Shown here: positions 32,664 through 41,792 of the stretch, in pieces | How positions within the stretch are numbered: the first letter of the stretch is position 1 | Layout of the letters: each line of letters starts with the position of its first letter | Origin: Lasiodiplodia sp. COLG20 | Lineage: Eukaryota > Ascomycota > Dothideomycetes > Botryosphaeriales > Botryosphaeriaceae | Length of the DNA: 64,000 bases | Direction of reading: 5' to 3' | NCBI GenBank assembly: GCA_009801085.1 | Contig: VNWV01000006.1 | Span: forward strand, 434,001-498,000 | The notes under the pieces: generated by a model | What the model saw: only the letters and a program-made list of their open reading frames with translations | Database searches by the model: none | Told to the model about the DNA's origin: nothing | Program-made: the position numbers and the translations under genes

Positions 32664-34608
32664 TCACGAAAGCCCTCCTTCCTCTGGATTACAAGTGCTT
32701 GTGACATGATCAAGGTCTATGGCGAAGGGATCACCACCATCAAGAAGATCGTCCGCTGAAACGTCCGGCTGATCGTTGGGATGGAAGGTGAAGTGACCGC
32801 CGCCGCCCCAAGGTTCTCCAACCGCTGAAACATCCGGTTGGTCGTTGAGATTGAAGGTCCAGTGATTATCGCCGCCAAAAAAATTTCCATCAGCTGAAAC
32901 GTCCGGCTGATCGTTGGGATGGAAGGTGAAGTCACTGCCGCCCAAAGGGTCTCCATCCGCTGGAGCATCCAGTTGGTTGTTGGGATGGAAGGTGAAAGGA
33001 CCGCCACCGCCCCAAGGTTCTCCATCCGCTGAAACATCCGGTTGGTCGTTGGGATCGAAGGTGAAAGAACCTTCCAAGCCGCAGAGGTTCAATTCAGAAG
33101 CTATCGCGCTCCATTCACCACCACCAAAACTCCAATCGTCAGTGCCTTTCTTCCGGATTTCTTTTTCACTCGACCATTCTAAGTCCACGTATTTGCCCAA
33201 GGCTGCGACAAGGTCACTCTTACTCTGAGCGATCTCAGGAAGCGTCCAACCTAGAAAACAGAGACTCTGAATTATCCGTTTGCATATTATGAAGTTTTTT
33301 TGTTGGTGATTTGGGCTTTTTCGAGCATCATTTTTCTGCAAATATCGGATTACTGTTTTGGCTTCATTCTTCGACAATTTATTCCAACTGTTTCGTGTTA
33401 TTAAAGTCCAGAAGTGAGCAGACAATGACTTACTTGGTTGTCTGGTTATGCATCAACTCTGATATATAACGCGGTTGACCTTCGAGAAGGATCATGAGTT
33501 TATCTGCCGCTTTGAGTTTGTCTGACACCCATCTTTCGCTCTTCCCCGATAACTCTACAAACTTCATTTTTGCGTATGCCTGGAGTGTCATGCCCTGTGG
33601 TAACAAAAAATCATCAGGCTTGCTGGACACAAACATATCGACTTCGAATTTGACTAAAAGGACCCGTATTCGATCGTAAACGGCTATGATCGTCCGTGAT
33701 TTTCCTAATTCGTACCGTAGACGTTGCAGCATATCGATATGTTTTTTCATGCGATCTTCTGATGTCAATGATTGAGGGTCTGGCACCGATGATTGAAGGT
33801 CTGGTGCCAGGGTGACTTGGCGCAACTTATCTGCGGCCGGTATCTTGACGTCATCTTGTGAGAATGCGCCTAATACACTTTTAATCTTCCGGATATCAAA
33901 TCCCTGAAAGTAGATATCATCTTCGTCACTTCCTCTGAGCTCTTCCGGAGCGGGCGGTGGGTTTCTCCGTCGTCTCAAGGGGGCATTTTCGTACTCGGTG
34001 TCTGTCAATTCTGCCCGCGAATCTTTGTCTGTTTCAATTTGCTCGGTACTGTTGCTGGCGATTGTTGTAGGGGAAGCACAGTGTCTTCGCTTTCTTTTCC
34101 TATTTGACTTATTTGGCTTGTCGTGGGGTTGTTTAGATGCTGGATTCCGTGCGGCGGGGTTTGAGGACGCTGGTGGTTGTTGCTCAGGTGGTTGTTGCTC
34201 AGGTGTTTGTTGCTCAGGTGTTTGTTGCTCAGGTGTTTGTTGCTCAGGTGTTTGTGGCAGCGGTTGTGGCAGTGGTTGTGGCAGTGGTTGTGGCAGTGGT
34301 TGTGGCAGTGGTTGTGGCAGTGGTGGTGGCGTAGAGTTTTGAGGCACTGGTGGCTGTGAAGCAGGCTGTGTGGAACCCAAAGCGGCATTTCGGGAAGTCG
34401 CCGCATCCGATGTACCCTGTAGAGGTCCAAGTTGTCCGGAGGAAGATTCGGCGGGGGGTAGGACAGGTTTAGGTGCCAATGGTCGGAGTTGCGGTTTGGT
34501 AGGGACGATGTTCACGGGTTCACCCTCAGTTGACATGAAAACTTGGTGGAAAAGTTCTTTCTCCATTGACATGCAACGGGACATGAATTTCTGGAGGCAG
34601 CTCACCAT
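32664..34608 (-). CDS. Low-complexity protein with Pro/Gln and NDQPDVSADG repeats
   Basis: Predicted 632 residues, exons 34608-33434 and 33387-32664, joined by a GTAAGT...ACAG intron that fuses two long frames in phase. Order: a short N-terminal region; Pro-rich tract; tandem PLPQ and TPEQQ units (residues about 92-145); a basic stretch (NKSNRKRKRRH) that could target the nucleus; an acidic segment; a helical core at about 245-395; and in the last 180 residues five units of roughly 23 residues (FHPNDQPDVSADG, then a Gly run). No enzyme or DNA-binding fold recognised. Both repeat tracts are frame-preserving at DNA level. Possibly a scaffold or structural protein; function unknown. Confidence 0.6.
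32755..33075 (-). repeat. Five tandem ~69-bp repeats (NDQPDVSADG units)
   Basis: The GCTGAA/GCTGGA anchor recurs at 32755, 32824, 32893, 32959 and 33028, spacing 66-69 bp, always in frame. Confidence 0.88.
34171..34330 (-). repeat. Adjacent 15-bp and 12-bp tandem arrays (PEQQT and PLPQ codons)
   Basis: About six copies of a 15-bp unit (TTGCTCAGGTGTTTG) run directly into about six copies of a 12-bp unit (GGTTGTGGCAGT). Both periods preserve the frame. The plus-strand frames across them are artefacts of the repeat. Confidence 0.92.
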
Positions 34609-35514
34609 GCGCTACCGATATAAAGTCAGCGAAAATGTTTATTTGACAGCAATTTAGCGTACCGGTGATCGGAAGACAACAATAGGATCTCTGAGCGCAT
34701 GTTCGAGACAGTCTTCGATACTTGGGTGCACGTGGCACTCTGTGTAGCTCGGTGGGCCATCCATTGCCTGTGTAACTGGAAATCGGCGAGCTACTCGATG
34801 AGATATAGTTTGGTACGTACCTCCAGGCGCTGTGCTCTAATCTTCCAAGCGCGCGGCTTCGTTGATTTGCGGAAACCATGCAACGGGTAAATGCCGTACC
34901 GCGGAACATGCTCCACTCATATCGGCCAATCGCACGTTGCCAAGGCTACATCATTCCGTGTTAGAGCAATTTCCAAAAGGGGTAGATGCCTCCGAGGAAT
35001 TTCTGTCCGAGACGGCCCCGAGGTCTCCGAGGAATTTTTCGAGCAAAAATTCCTCGGAGACCTCGGGGCCGTCTCGGACGAGGTCACGGCCCACAATATA
35101 CCTAGGACATGTACCGTTTATTGGGTAGAGCTAGTGCGCTGTCATCCGCGTACCCCTTTTCTGAGTGTTGCGACTCGCTTGCAAACGTCGGAAGCGGGGC
35201 AGATTGGCGGTGGCAGGTCAGTCAAGAGAGGGTGTTATTCGCGGCCGAGCTACGTTTACAGGTCCTCCATACTCCTATCTACACCTTCGTAATAGGTTAT
35301 ATTTGAAGCATTCTTCACACTCTCAGCCAATTTACCTGCCCTTAAGGAAAGATATAGCTGCATTTGATAGCATACTACGAAAAAAAAAAATAAACGAAAA
35401 ACTTCATATTCTAGGAAGAGCTGAGATTGCCTTAATACACCAAAGAGCCATCCTCCCACATGGACCAATCTTCCCTCCGTCACAGGACAGTAATGCCCGC
35501 CGGTGCAGCAGGTA
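34609..35514. other. Intergenic holding a perfect inverted repeat
   Basis: No supported gene over 900 bp. The left end is the presumed promoter of the repeat protein gene; the centre holds the inverted repeat listed separately; the right side is AT-rich. Confidence 0.5.
35005..35079. repeat. Perfect inverted repeat, 35-bp arms, 5-nt loop
   Basis: Left arm 35005-35039 and right arm 35045-35079 are exact reverse complements (first bases GTCCGAGACGGCC), with loop CGAGC. A third partial copy of TCCGAGGAATTT lies at 34991. GC-rich against AT-richer surroundings. It may be the ends of a collapsed small inverted-repeat element, or a foldback structure; no transposase is present. Confidence 0.93.
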
Positions 35515-37182
35515 TTACGACCGAAGCCACTCAAGAATCAAAGCCTCAGTCTCCGTTTGACCGTGAGGGGTCATGTACTGGTACTCTGCGAGTGATACCT
35601 TTGTCAAATAACTTCCATCTTTTGTTCGACATTCCCTTCGAAGCTTGAGAAGGACCTCATGATCTTCCCACCACTCATCCCAACGTTCATTTTTCCCATA
35701 AATACTTACCTGAACCTCTTTGAGCTGAGGACAATGTTGAGAAAGCTTCTCAATACCACTCTGCCAACCGATGCCGCATTCGTCCTGTCTTTCAGCACTT
35801 ACACGGACAGTAATGGATTTCAGAGAGGGATAGATCTCGATCTTGTCCTCTGGACACAAGATTTCGGGTGATTTGCGTGGTTCATGTCTCGTGATGGGCC
35901 TCCGTCTAAGCTCCGCAAAAAAGCTTTCCAGACGGTTGACAGGGACAACGAAATGGTTTTCCCTATAGAAAAGGGAACGAGCCAGAGGATGGACCTCTGC
36001 GAAGCCACCGTCGGTCCAGCGTCTGCATTCGCATTTAGAGGAGTCATTCAAGGCGTCATCGTTGTCCGAGCTTCTCGGATTGCCCCCTCCCTTCTGAATC
36101 ATAAAGTGATCGTATTCCCAGGCGAGTTCTCCTGGGAATAGGCCAGCAGGTTTGAGGATCATTTCTAGGATCTCGGTTGGCAAATAGGGAAAGTTGGCTC
36201 TCTTTCTTTCGGATCGTGCCACAGGTATACAATCCTCAGCATCTGCAACTTCTTCAGACTGCTTAGATTTCTCTTGTATCCGCAGTGATCGTCTCGGCTT
36301 GGGATTCTTGAGAAACGACATGACCTTCTCCCATCCCTGGCTATCATCCCCCTTTTGTAAACGGCTCCGGCGATCCCAGTCAAAGACAAGCCCGTCGAAG
36401 AATGGCTCCATGTTTTGGTCCAAGCAGATATGTTCTGGTCCGTTACCTCCCCACGTGAGGTTCAGTTTGCAGAGCTCTTCGTAGGACCTTTCAAGCTTGG
36501 CGTAAATATTATCCAGTGCGGGTCCCCAGATGAGTCCATCAGACAGTTGGTGTGTAGAGTTTTGAAGGATGTAACCCACAACGTACGGATTCTGATCTCT
36601 GCCAGACGGAAATGCGAGAGCACCTCTGAGCCTTGGGATCGAAAGGACTGAGTAGTCATTTTTGACGAATATATCGATCTCGCGTACCAATTCTCCCGAA
36701 TGTTGTCCTGTTATATCAGGGACCACACAGGTGACAGGTTCTCCATGAAGTTTGGCAATCAACATAACGTTGGCACCTTGGTTGAATGCTTCATCGACTT
36801 TGATCTCCCTCGGATCGTACAATGGTAACTCAGGACCACAGTACTGGATGCCTCTGAATCGTGCGTCGTCCGATCGCCATGGTCCTCCAAGAGTTTCCTG
36901 TCCATCGAGGAAAGAGAGATAGAACGTGTATACGTCAAGAAAGGATGCGACCGTGAGACTTTCTTCTTTTCGATTAATGTATTTGTCCAGAAGGTGCATG
37001 AGATAGGCCCCCAGAGTGTATTTAGCTCGAGGGCTGCGAAGGTGATCGTCGTCGGCTACCTCGGGAATCAGATGCTTCTCGGTTAGGATCCTGTACACAA
37101 AGCCATTTTTTGCCCTATGGAACATTCCGAAGAAGTCTTCGGACTCCGGAAACATGCGAGGAACGTAAGGAATGAAGGACAT
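35515..37182 (-). CDS. Dead kinase-like plus F-box-like fusion protein (subfamily A)
   Basis: Predicted 555 residues, one exon, clearly related to the gene at 19119. Shared features: an N-terminal domain with PLYDPREIKVDEAF (PIHDPQDVYVKKF in the other); a kinase-like lobe with WGGNGPEHICLDQ, where Gly replaces the catalytic Asp expected after W-G, and VFDWD at the DFG position; KVMSFLKNPKPRRSLR; then LPYLPTEILEMILKP, the F-box-like motif; and LFYRENHFVVPVNRLESFFA. An apparent GTAAGT at about 35710 was not used, because the unspliced frame continues to align with the paralogue. Likely an SCF-type adaptor or regulatory pseudokinase; inference. Confidence 0.66.
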   Translation of the reverse strand: MSFIPYVPRMFPESEDFFGMFHRAKNGFVYRILTEKHLIPEVADDDHLRSPRAKYTLGAYLMHLLDKYINRKEESLTVASFLDVYTFYLSFLDGQETLGGPWRSDDARFRGIQYCGPELPLYDPREIKVDEAFNQGANVMLIAKLHGEPVTCVVPDITGQHSGELVREIDIFVKNDYSVLSIPRLRGALAFPSGRDQNPYVVGYILQNSTHQLSDGLIWGPALDNIYAKLERSYEELCKLNLTWGGNGPEHICLDQNMEPFFDGLVFDWDRRSRLQKGDDSQGWEKVMSFLKNPKPRRSLRIQEKSKQSEEVADAEDCIPVARSERKRANFPYLPTEILEMILKPAGLFPGELAWEYDHFMIQKGGGNPRSSDNDDALNDSSKCECRRWTDGGFAEVHPLARSLFYRENHFVVPVNRLESFFAELRRRPITRHEPRKSPEILCPEDKIEIYPSLKSITVRVSAERQDECGIGWQSGIEKLSQHCPQLKEVQVSIYGKNERWDEWWEDHEVLLKLRRECRTKDGSYLTKVSLAEYQYMTPHGQTETEALILEWLRS

Positions 37183-38542
37183 TGTGCTTCTGCGGAGCTT
37201 GCTGGGGAGTGTTGGTGTGTTGGACTACAAGGAGATACTTGGTTTAATATTTATATACAACGAAAAGAGCATACCACGCTGTAGAGTGAACTTACTATGT
37301 CTTGTTTCTAAGATCTTAACTCACAATGCCGATCTGGTAATCCACCAGTAAGAGTTTAATGTTTTCTGCTATAAATGATGTTTTATCTCCTCTACCAATG
37401 TCCTTCCAGCTTACCTCCCGGGCCACGTACTCAAGCCCCATCGCTTTTCCAATCAGTGATCTTGGCAGGGTGAATCGGGAATCTGCTACGACGATGAATC
37501 CTTTCGCCAATGGATAAGCCCGGAAAGTGCCCTGGGAGGTGGCCTGAAAGGTAACCTGGGAGGACAACGGTGGAGAAGATAGAAGTAGACCTATTAGAAG
37601 GCTCTGCTCAACCTACTGGTGCTGTTATAAATGCAAATCTGACAAGTCCTCAACAAATTCGAGGTATAAAGGCTTTGCGGTCCCAGTAAAAAGTCACAAA
37701 ATCTTAGATGGTAGCACTTTAAAGATGGAACGAGTCCTCCAGTACATTAAAGCGAAAGGCGCTTGCATCTTACTCCTTTTCCAACGATCTCCAAATCAAC
37801 CTACTTTTTCCCATACTCCGGACAATCGAATCCAGAGGCACAACGACAGAGAAGGTAAGGCTTAAGCGTATCTACTACTTAATACTTATCAGTAATGACA
37901 ATGTATAGACAAGCCTTCATCGCTTGAACCCCTTCAAGTTCTTCAAGTTAATGACTGTTTTTGGCCGGACCGAAAGATAGATAAAGATTTTACGGATTTT
38001 GAATATGACACTTGGTAGAAGAAGCGCAAAGAGATATTCGAAGCCACTTATATAAAAAGTAATAATAAATTATTACGAAATATACTTTCGTAGCTTCGTT
38101 GGTATCTTAGTTAGCTGAGTATGATAAAAAGCCGCTTCCCGGGCGAGCGGCCCTTTTAGTCATTATGCTAGTCATTCTAGTACATCTAACATAATTAATA
38201 TTCATCACATATTGCTACAATATATAATAAAATTGAGAATGCGACATGATGTCGACTAATAAATATAGCGAGAGGTGGTAATATACTACTGCTAAACGAG
38301 CTAGAATGATCTTAATAGGATAGAAACAATGGCCCTACGGTAATAAAGAAAAGAAACCAGGGAAATAATTAAAGGTAAGTTGGAGATGGGTAGGTCTTTG
38401 ACCTTATAGCGAAATATGTCCAAAGGACTGCTTGTCAAAAATTCTAAAGGTAGTGTTAATAAGATCTCCACTTAAAGTTTATTTAATTACTTACTTTCTT
38501 GTTATCTTCGGCTACGACTCTTTCGTCATTACTAAGGAGCGT
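37183..38542. other. AT-rich gene-poor stretch
   Basis: One open frame on the minus strand (about 37316-37567, 80 codons) has reasonable composition but no ATG start and no domain; it may be a gene remnant. From 37900 to 38540 the sequence is very AT-rich, as in RIP-affected DNA. Confidence 0.5.
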
Positions 38543-39683
38543 TTAGCCCGCATCTATAAGTATAGTAGTCGCTTGATTACTGCCGTGGCAGAAGATACCG
38601 TGAGTGCAGGTGTATAAATCGTCTAAAAGTGAATCCACAGCTTTAGATTCCCTTAGAAACTGCTCCTGCTCATGAGAAAGGTTGTACAGGAGCATCAAGC
38701 TCTGGTACCGCGCGACGTGAACTGAATTGTGAGTCTCTTTGATCCGAACAATGCGCCTGCGCATAAGCTGCACCATAACTAAGACTGAAATGTCCTCGCT
38801 GCGTAGAAAGATATTCTCGACATCGTATATAGCCTTTGCTTGAAGTCTATCAAGATAGCGTGTGGCGCTTAGAATTTGCTTCTACAGGGACTCAGGCAGC
38901 TTTGCAATGCTTCGAACGTCCCGCCTATTGTCTTGCTCCACGCCCTCATCACTACTTTCATCACTGCTGTGATCGCTGCCTTGATGAGGGTCTTGTCCGA
39001 TGTTTAAGGCGAGAGCAACAAACTGTCCGATCGCGTGTAGCATTGCCCCGCGGTAGAGGGCGCCGCTTCGCAGGTAGGATGCAATGACGAGGATAGAATG
39101 AGTATACGTTTTGTAGATATCGCGTCCTTAAGGAATCAAACCATCCTCGAACTTGATGCGTACTTCCGGGGTACATTCGTACTTCGAAATGACCGCAGCC
39201 ATATCTACAATAAACTGGGGGTCATCTTGAAAGCGCGGTGGAGAAACCTCGGGAGATGTATTGAGGAATTGAAGAGCGGCGCTATGAGCGTTCGCTGCGC
39301 GTTTCAACGCGTCAGCGTTAGGAATTATTCCCTGTCCTGCTCCGGAAGTCTAGAGCCGCGTAAGTTAGCGAAAACAAGTATTTGTCGATTTAATATGAAC
39401 TTACCGGCTCTGGAAAGATATTCCACTCGCTTACAGCCTATATATTTTCTCTAGGAACGAGTATAAAGCGGCTGTAGAGACCGTTACGGAGATATTGTGC
39501 GAAGTACTCGGAACTCTTTAATAATACTTCCGTATTTATCCTTAAGTATTGAGATCTAAGAGATATAGCTACAAAGCTATCCTGAGATACATCTTGTGTT
39601 GAGTCGCCTTTCGAACCGGGTTGTTTGCCGAGTTGTTTCTGCTTGGTCGAACGGGACGATGGGGCACGGCGTCTTAGAGGCAT
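38543..39683 (-). pseudogene. BTB-like gene inactivated by three stop codons
   Basis: Two exons (39683-39405, 39349-38543; GTAAGT donor, TCTAG acceptor, phase 0) give a 361-codon frame interrupted by TAG at 39438-39440, TAA at 39128-39130 and TAG at 38882-38884. Each is one C-to-T change from a Gln codon, as repeat-induced point mutation would produce. Around them the protein reads smoothly: AISLRSQYLRINTEVLLKSS then EYFAQYL matches a BTB core, FIVDMAAVISKYEC the helix after it, and LHAIGQFVALALNIGQ a later conserved segment. The Asp/Ser-rich insert (SDHSSDESSDEG) is typical of such proteins. Related in layout to the intact BTB-like gene at 15660. I have only described the breaks. Confidence 0.65.
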
Positions 39684-40790
39684 TTAGTCTGTCTTTCTGA
39701 GTGGATGAGGAACGAGTATTCTAAAGAAGGGGTATTTTATACGTTTTACCGTAGTAGAAGAGCTAAGATATGCCTACTATGTAATAGTACATCTTATTGG
39801 TGGAAGACTGTAGCCTCTTAGTTCTATTTTCTTAATTCTCGGGAATTGGCGAAGTTCGTCTTTTCCGACCAATGACGTCTCTCGAACACAATGTCATTGG
39901 CCACAAACTTGTCTCCACTTCTAGTTGAAGATAATCTGCGGTGGATTATTAGCCGCGGAAAATTAATCGTTGGGGTCAGAGCTCTCAAAGCGCGCGATTG
40001 GTTAAGAATGCGAAACTAGACGCCGGATTAAAGAAGCACCAATCATTAAGCACACTTTATTCTATTGGTCTGTAGCTTTGTACAGAAACGAGATTTCGTT
40101 TCACGGTTTTACATTTCAACCAATAGCTTATGCAAAAACGAATTCGTATTTCTAATTCTATTTCTTCTTTATTCTTGAACACTAAGAGCATAATTTATGT
40201 TCTCGTAACTCCATTAATTAACTCTAAGGATCATGAAATCTGTTAACACGTTATAGATATTTTTCGAGGGAGCGGTGAAGATGCCCTGCATTCTGCGACC
40301 TATGGTCGTACGTGAAAGATGAGACTGCAAATAATAATTATATGTTTCAGTCAACAGACAGCTATCTGCCTGTCCATTGCGAAGAGATCAATTGACGTGC
40401 GCAAAAGGCATGTAGTTGAGTTCCAGTCCAGTTCACGATGTCTCTTACTCTCAATAAAATCCTTGTGCCATGAGGTTCGCAATGCACGGCAATCTTGAAC
40501 GGAGATGCGGAGGTGATTGTGAATTGACACTAGTACGGTCCCTTGAAGGGAGGCACTACCGCATTATATACACGACTGTCAGAAAAAATGAGTGTAATCT
40601 GCATCTGCCATGCTCTGGTGGTAAATATCTCGCTTAAAACTTGACAAGGTTTCCTACGAAGTAAAAAGCAAAGGAAAATGGCAGTTGGCAACGACTTCGG
40701 TGTTGAGCGAACGAATGCCGACACAATCAAACAGTAAAAATCCAGATTTGTTGCCCGAAAAGAGTACAAGTTTCAGAAATACTGTAAGAG
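39684..40790. other. AT-rich intergenic, no gene
   Basis: No supported frame, RNA or repeat family. AT-rich throughout, consistent with the decayed region just left of it. Confidence 0.5.
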
Positions 40791-41792
40791 CTACGTGCTT
40801 GGCCAATAGTCCGTAATCTGCAGCGTATCCTCACCATCGACGCTGACATCGTCGTCAATCTCGTTGGTAACATCTACAGCACTGTCGTTGTCTTCAATCA
40901 GTTATCGTCACATAGCAGGCTCATTGGAGTAGGCAAAGAACTTACGACGTAGCTTGTTTGGCATCCTTCTCTTTCGCACTGGCGCGATCTCGACGCAACA
41001 AATCGGCAGTGACCTCATCATTCGTCATCTGGTGGCCGTTCCATAACCTTGATTTGGAACTAGCAGTCAGCAGAGGTACATTTTGAGATAAAGTGAAAGG
41101 ATAAGGACAGGGAATGAATACTTAACATTTGTGTGTTGCTTGAAGTGCTTGGAAGCTTCTGCTTCTTGAAGTCTCGCAGTCGGCTTTGGCTCGCTCTTGA
41201 AGAGGTTAGGGGTAATTTTGGCACTGGCAATGTCTTCTGCAAGGTTTTTCACAGTTCCCCCAGAAACCTGATCGGAAAAAACGCCCTCCAGATCGGTCAC
41301 AGCTGCCCATTGAGTTACGACAGCGGTCGCGAACTCCGAGATATTAGGTGTCAGAATGCGAGAAGTCATGCTCGATCTTGGTCGTCCTGGTACCACGAGA
41401 ACAGTTCTAGTCGAGGTGACGCCGGCGGCGACACCGTCCGACCTGAGCTCATGCCAGGAGACTTCGATTGTAGGCGTGGCACTTGTAATGCCTTCTACAA
41501 GGGCGGTGGCGGTTGAATCGAAGCTTCAGCCAGAAACAATTCATAAGCATTTGCAATAGTCCACCGAGGGGTAGCCTCCGCTACATGAGTGGAAACGGAA
41601 GTTTCTGCGTACCTGCTACGGGGTTCTTCCTGGAGGATTTCAGCAGTAGCCGGCTTGATCAGGTGGTATGAGAGGGAGGATAACTACCTGGACAGCTGGC
41701 AAAGCAGCAACGATATCCCCACTTCCGACAAAAAACATGATGGAGAAAAAGAAGCTGGACACGGCCTCGAAATATCTGTACATCATGTTCAT
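40791..41792 (-). CDS. Putative secreted or anchored hypothetical protein, five exons
   Basis: Predicted 242 residues from exons 41792-41688, 41629-41613, 41523-41122, 41059-40946 and 40881-40791; the total is a multiple of three. The start has two Met-rich codons and a hydrophobic stretch (SSFFFSIMFFVG) resembling a signal peptide or anchor. The body has TIEVSWHELRSDGVAAG, FATAVVTQWAAV and LFKSEPKPTARLQEAEASKH; the end is acidic (EIDDDVSVDGEDT). The 89-nt second intron (41612-41524) is itself open and protein-like, so alternative splicing or a different model is likely there. Donors GTACGC and GTATTC are weak. No family recognised. The opposite strand is partly open, so confidence is modest. 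Confidence 0.42.

Noticed and set aside
33998..34342. Cysteine-rich repeat frame (CCSGV units) on the plus strand
   Set aside because: Antisense reading of the tandem repeats in the 32664 gene; the minus strand has the long spliced frame.
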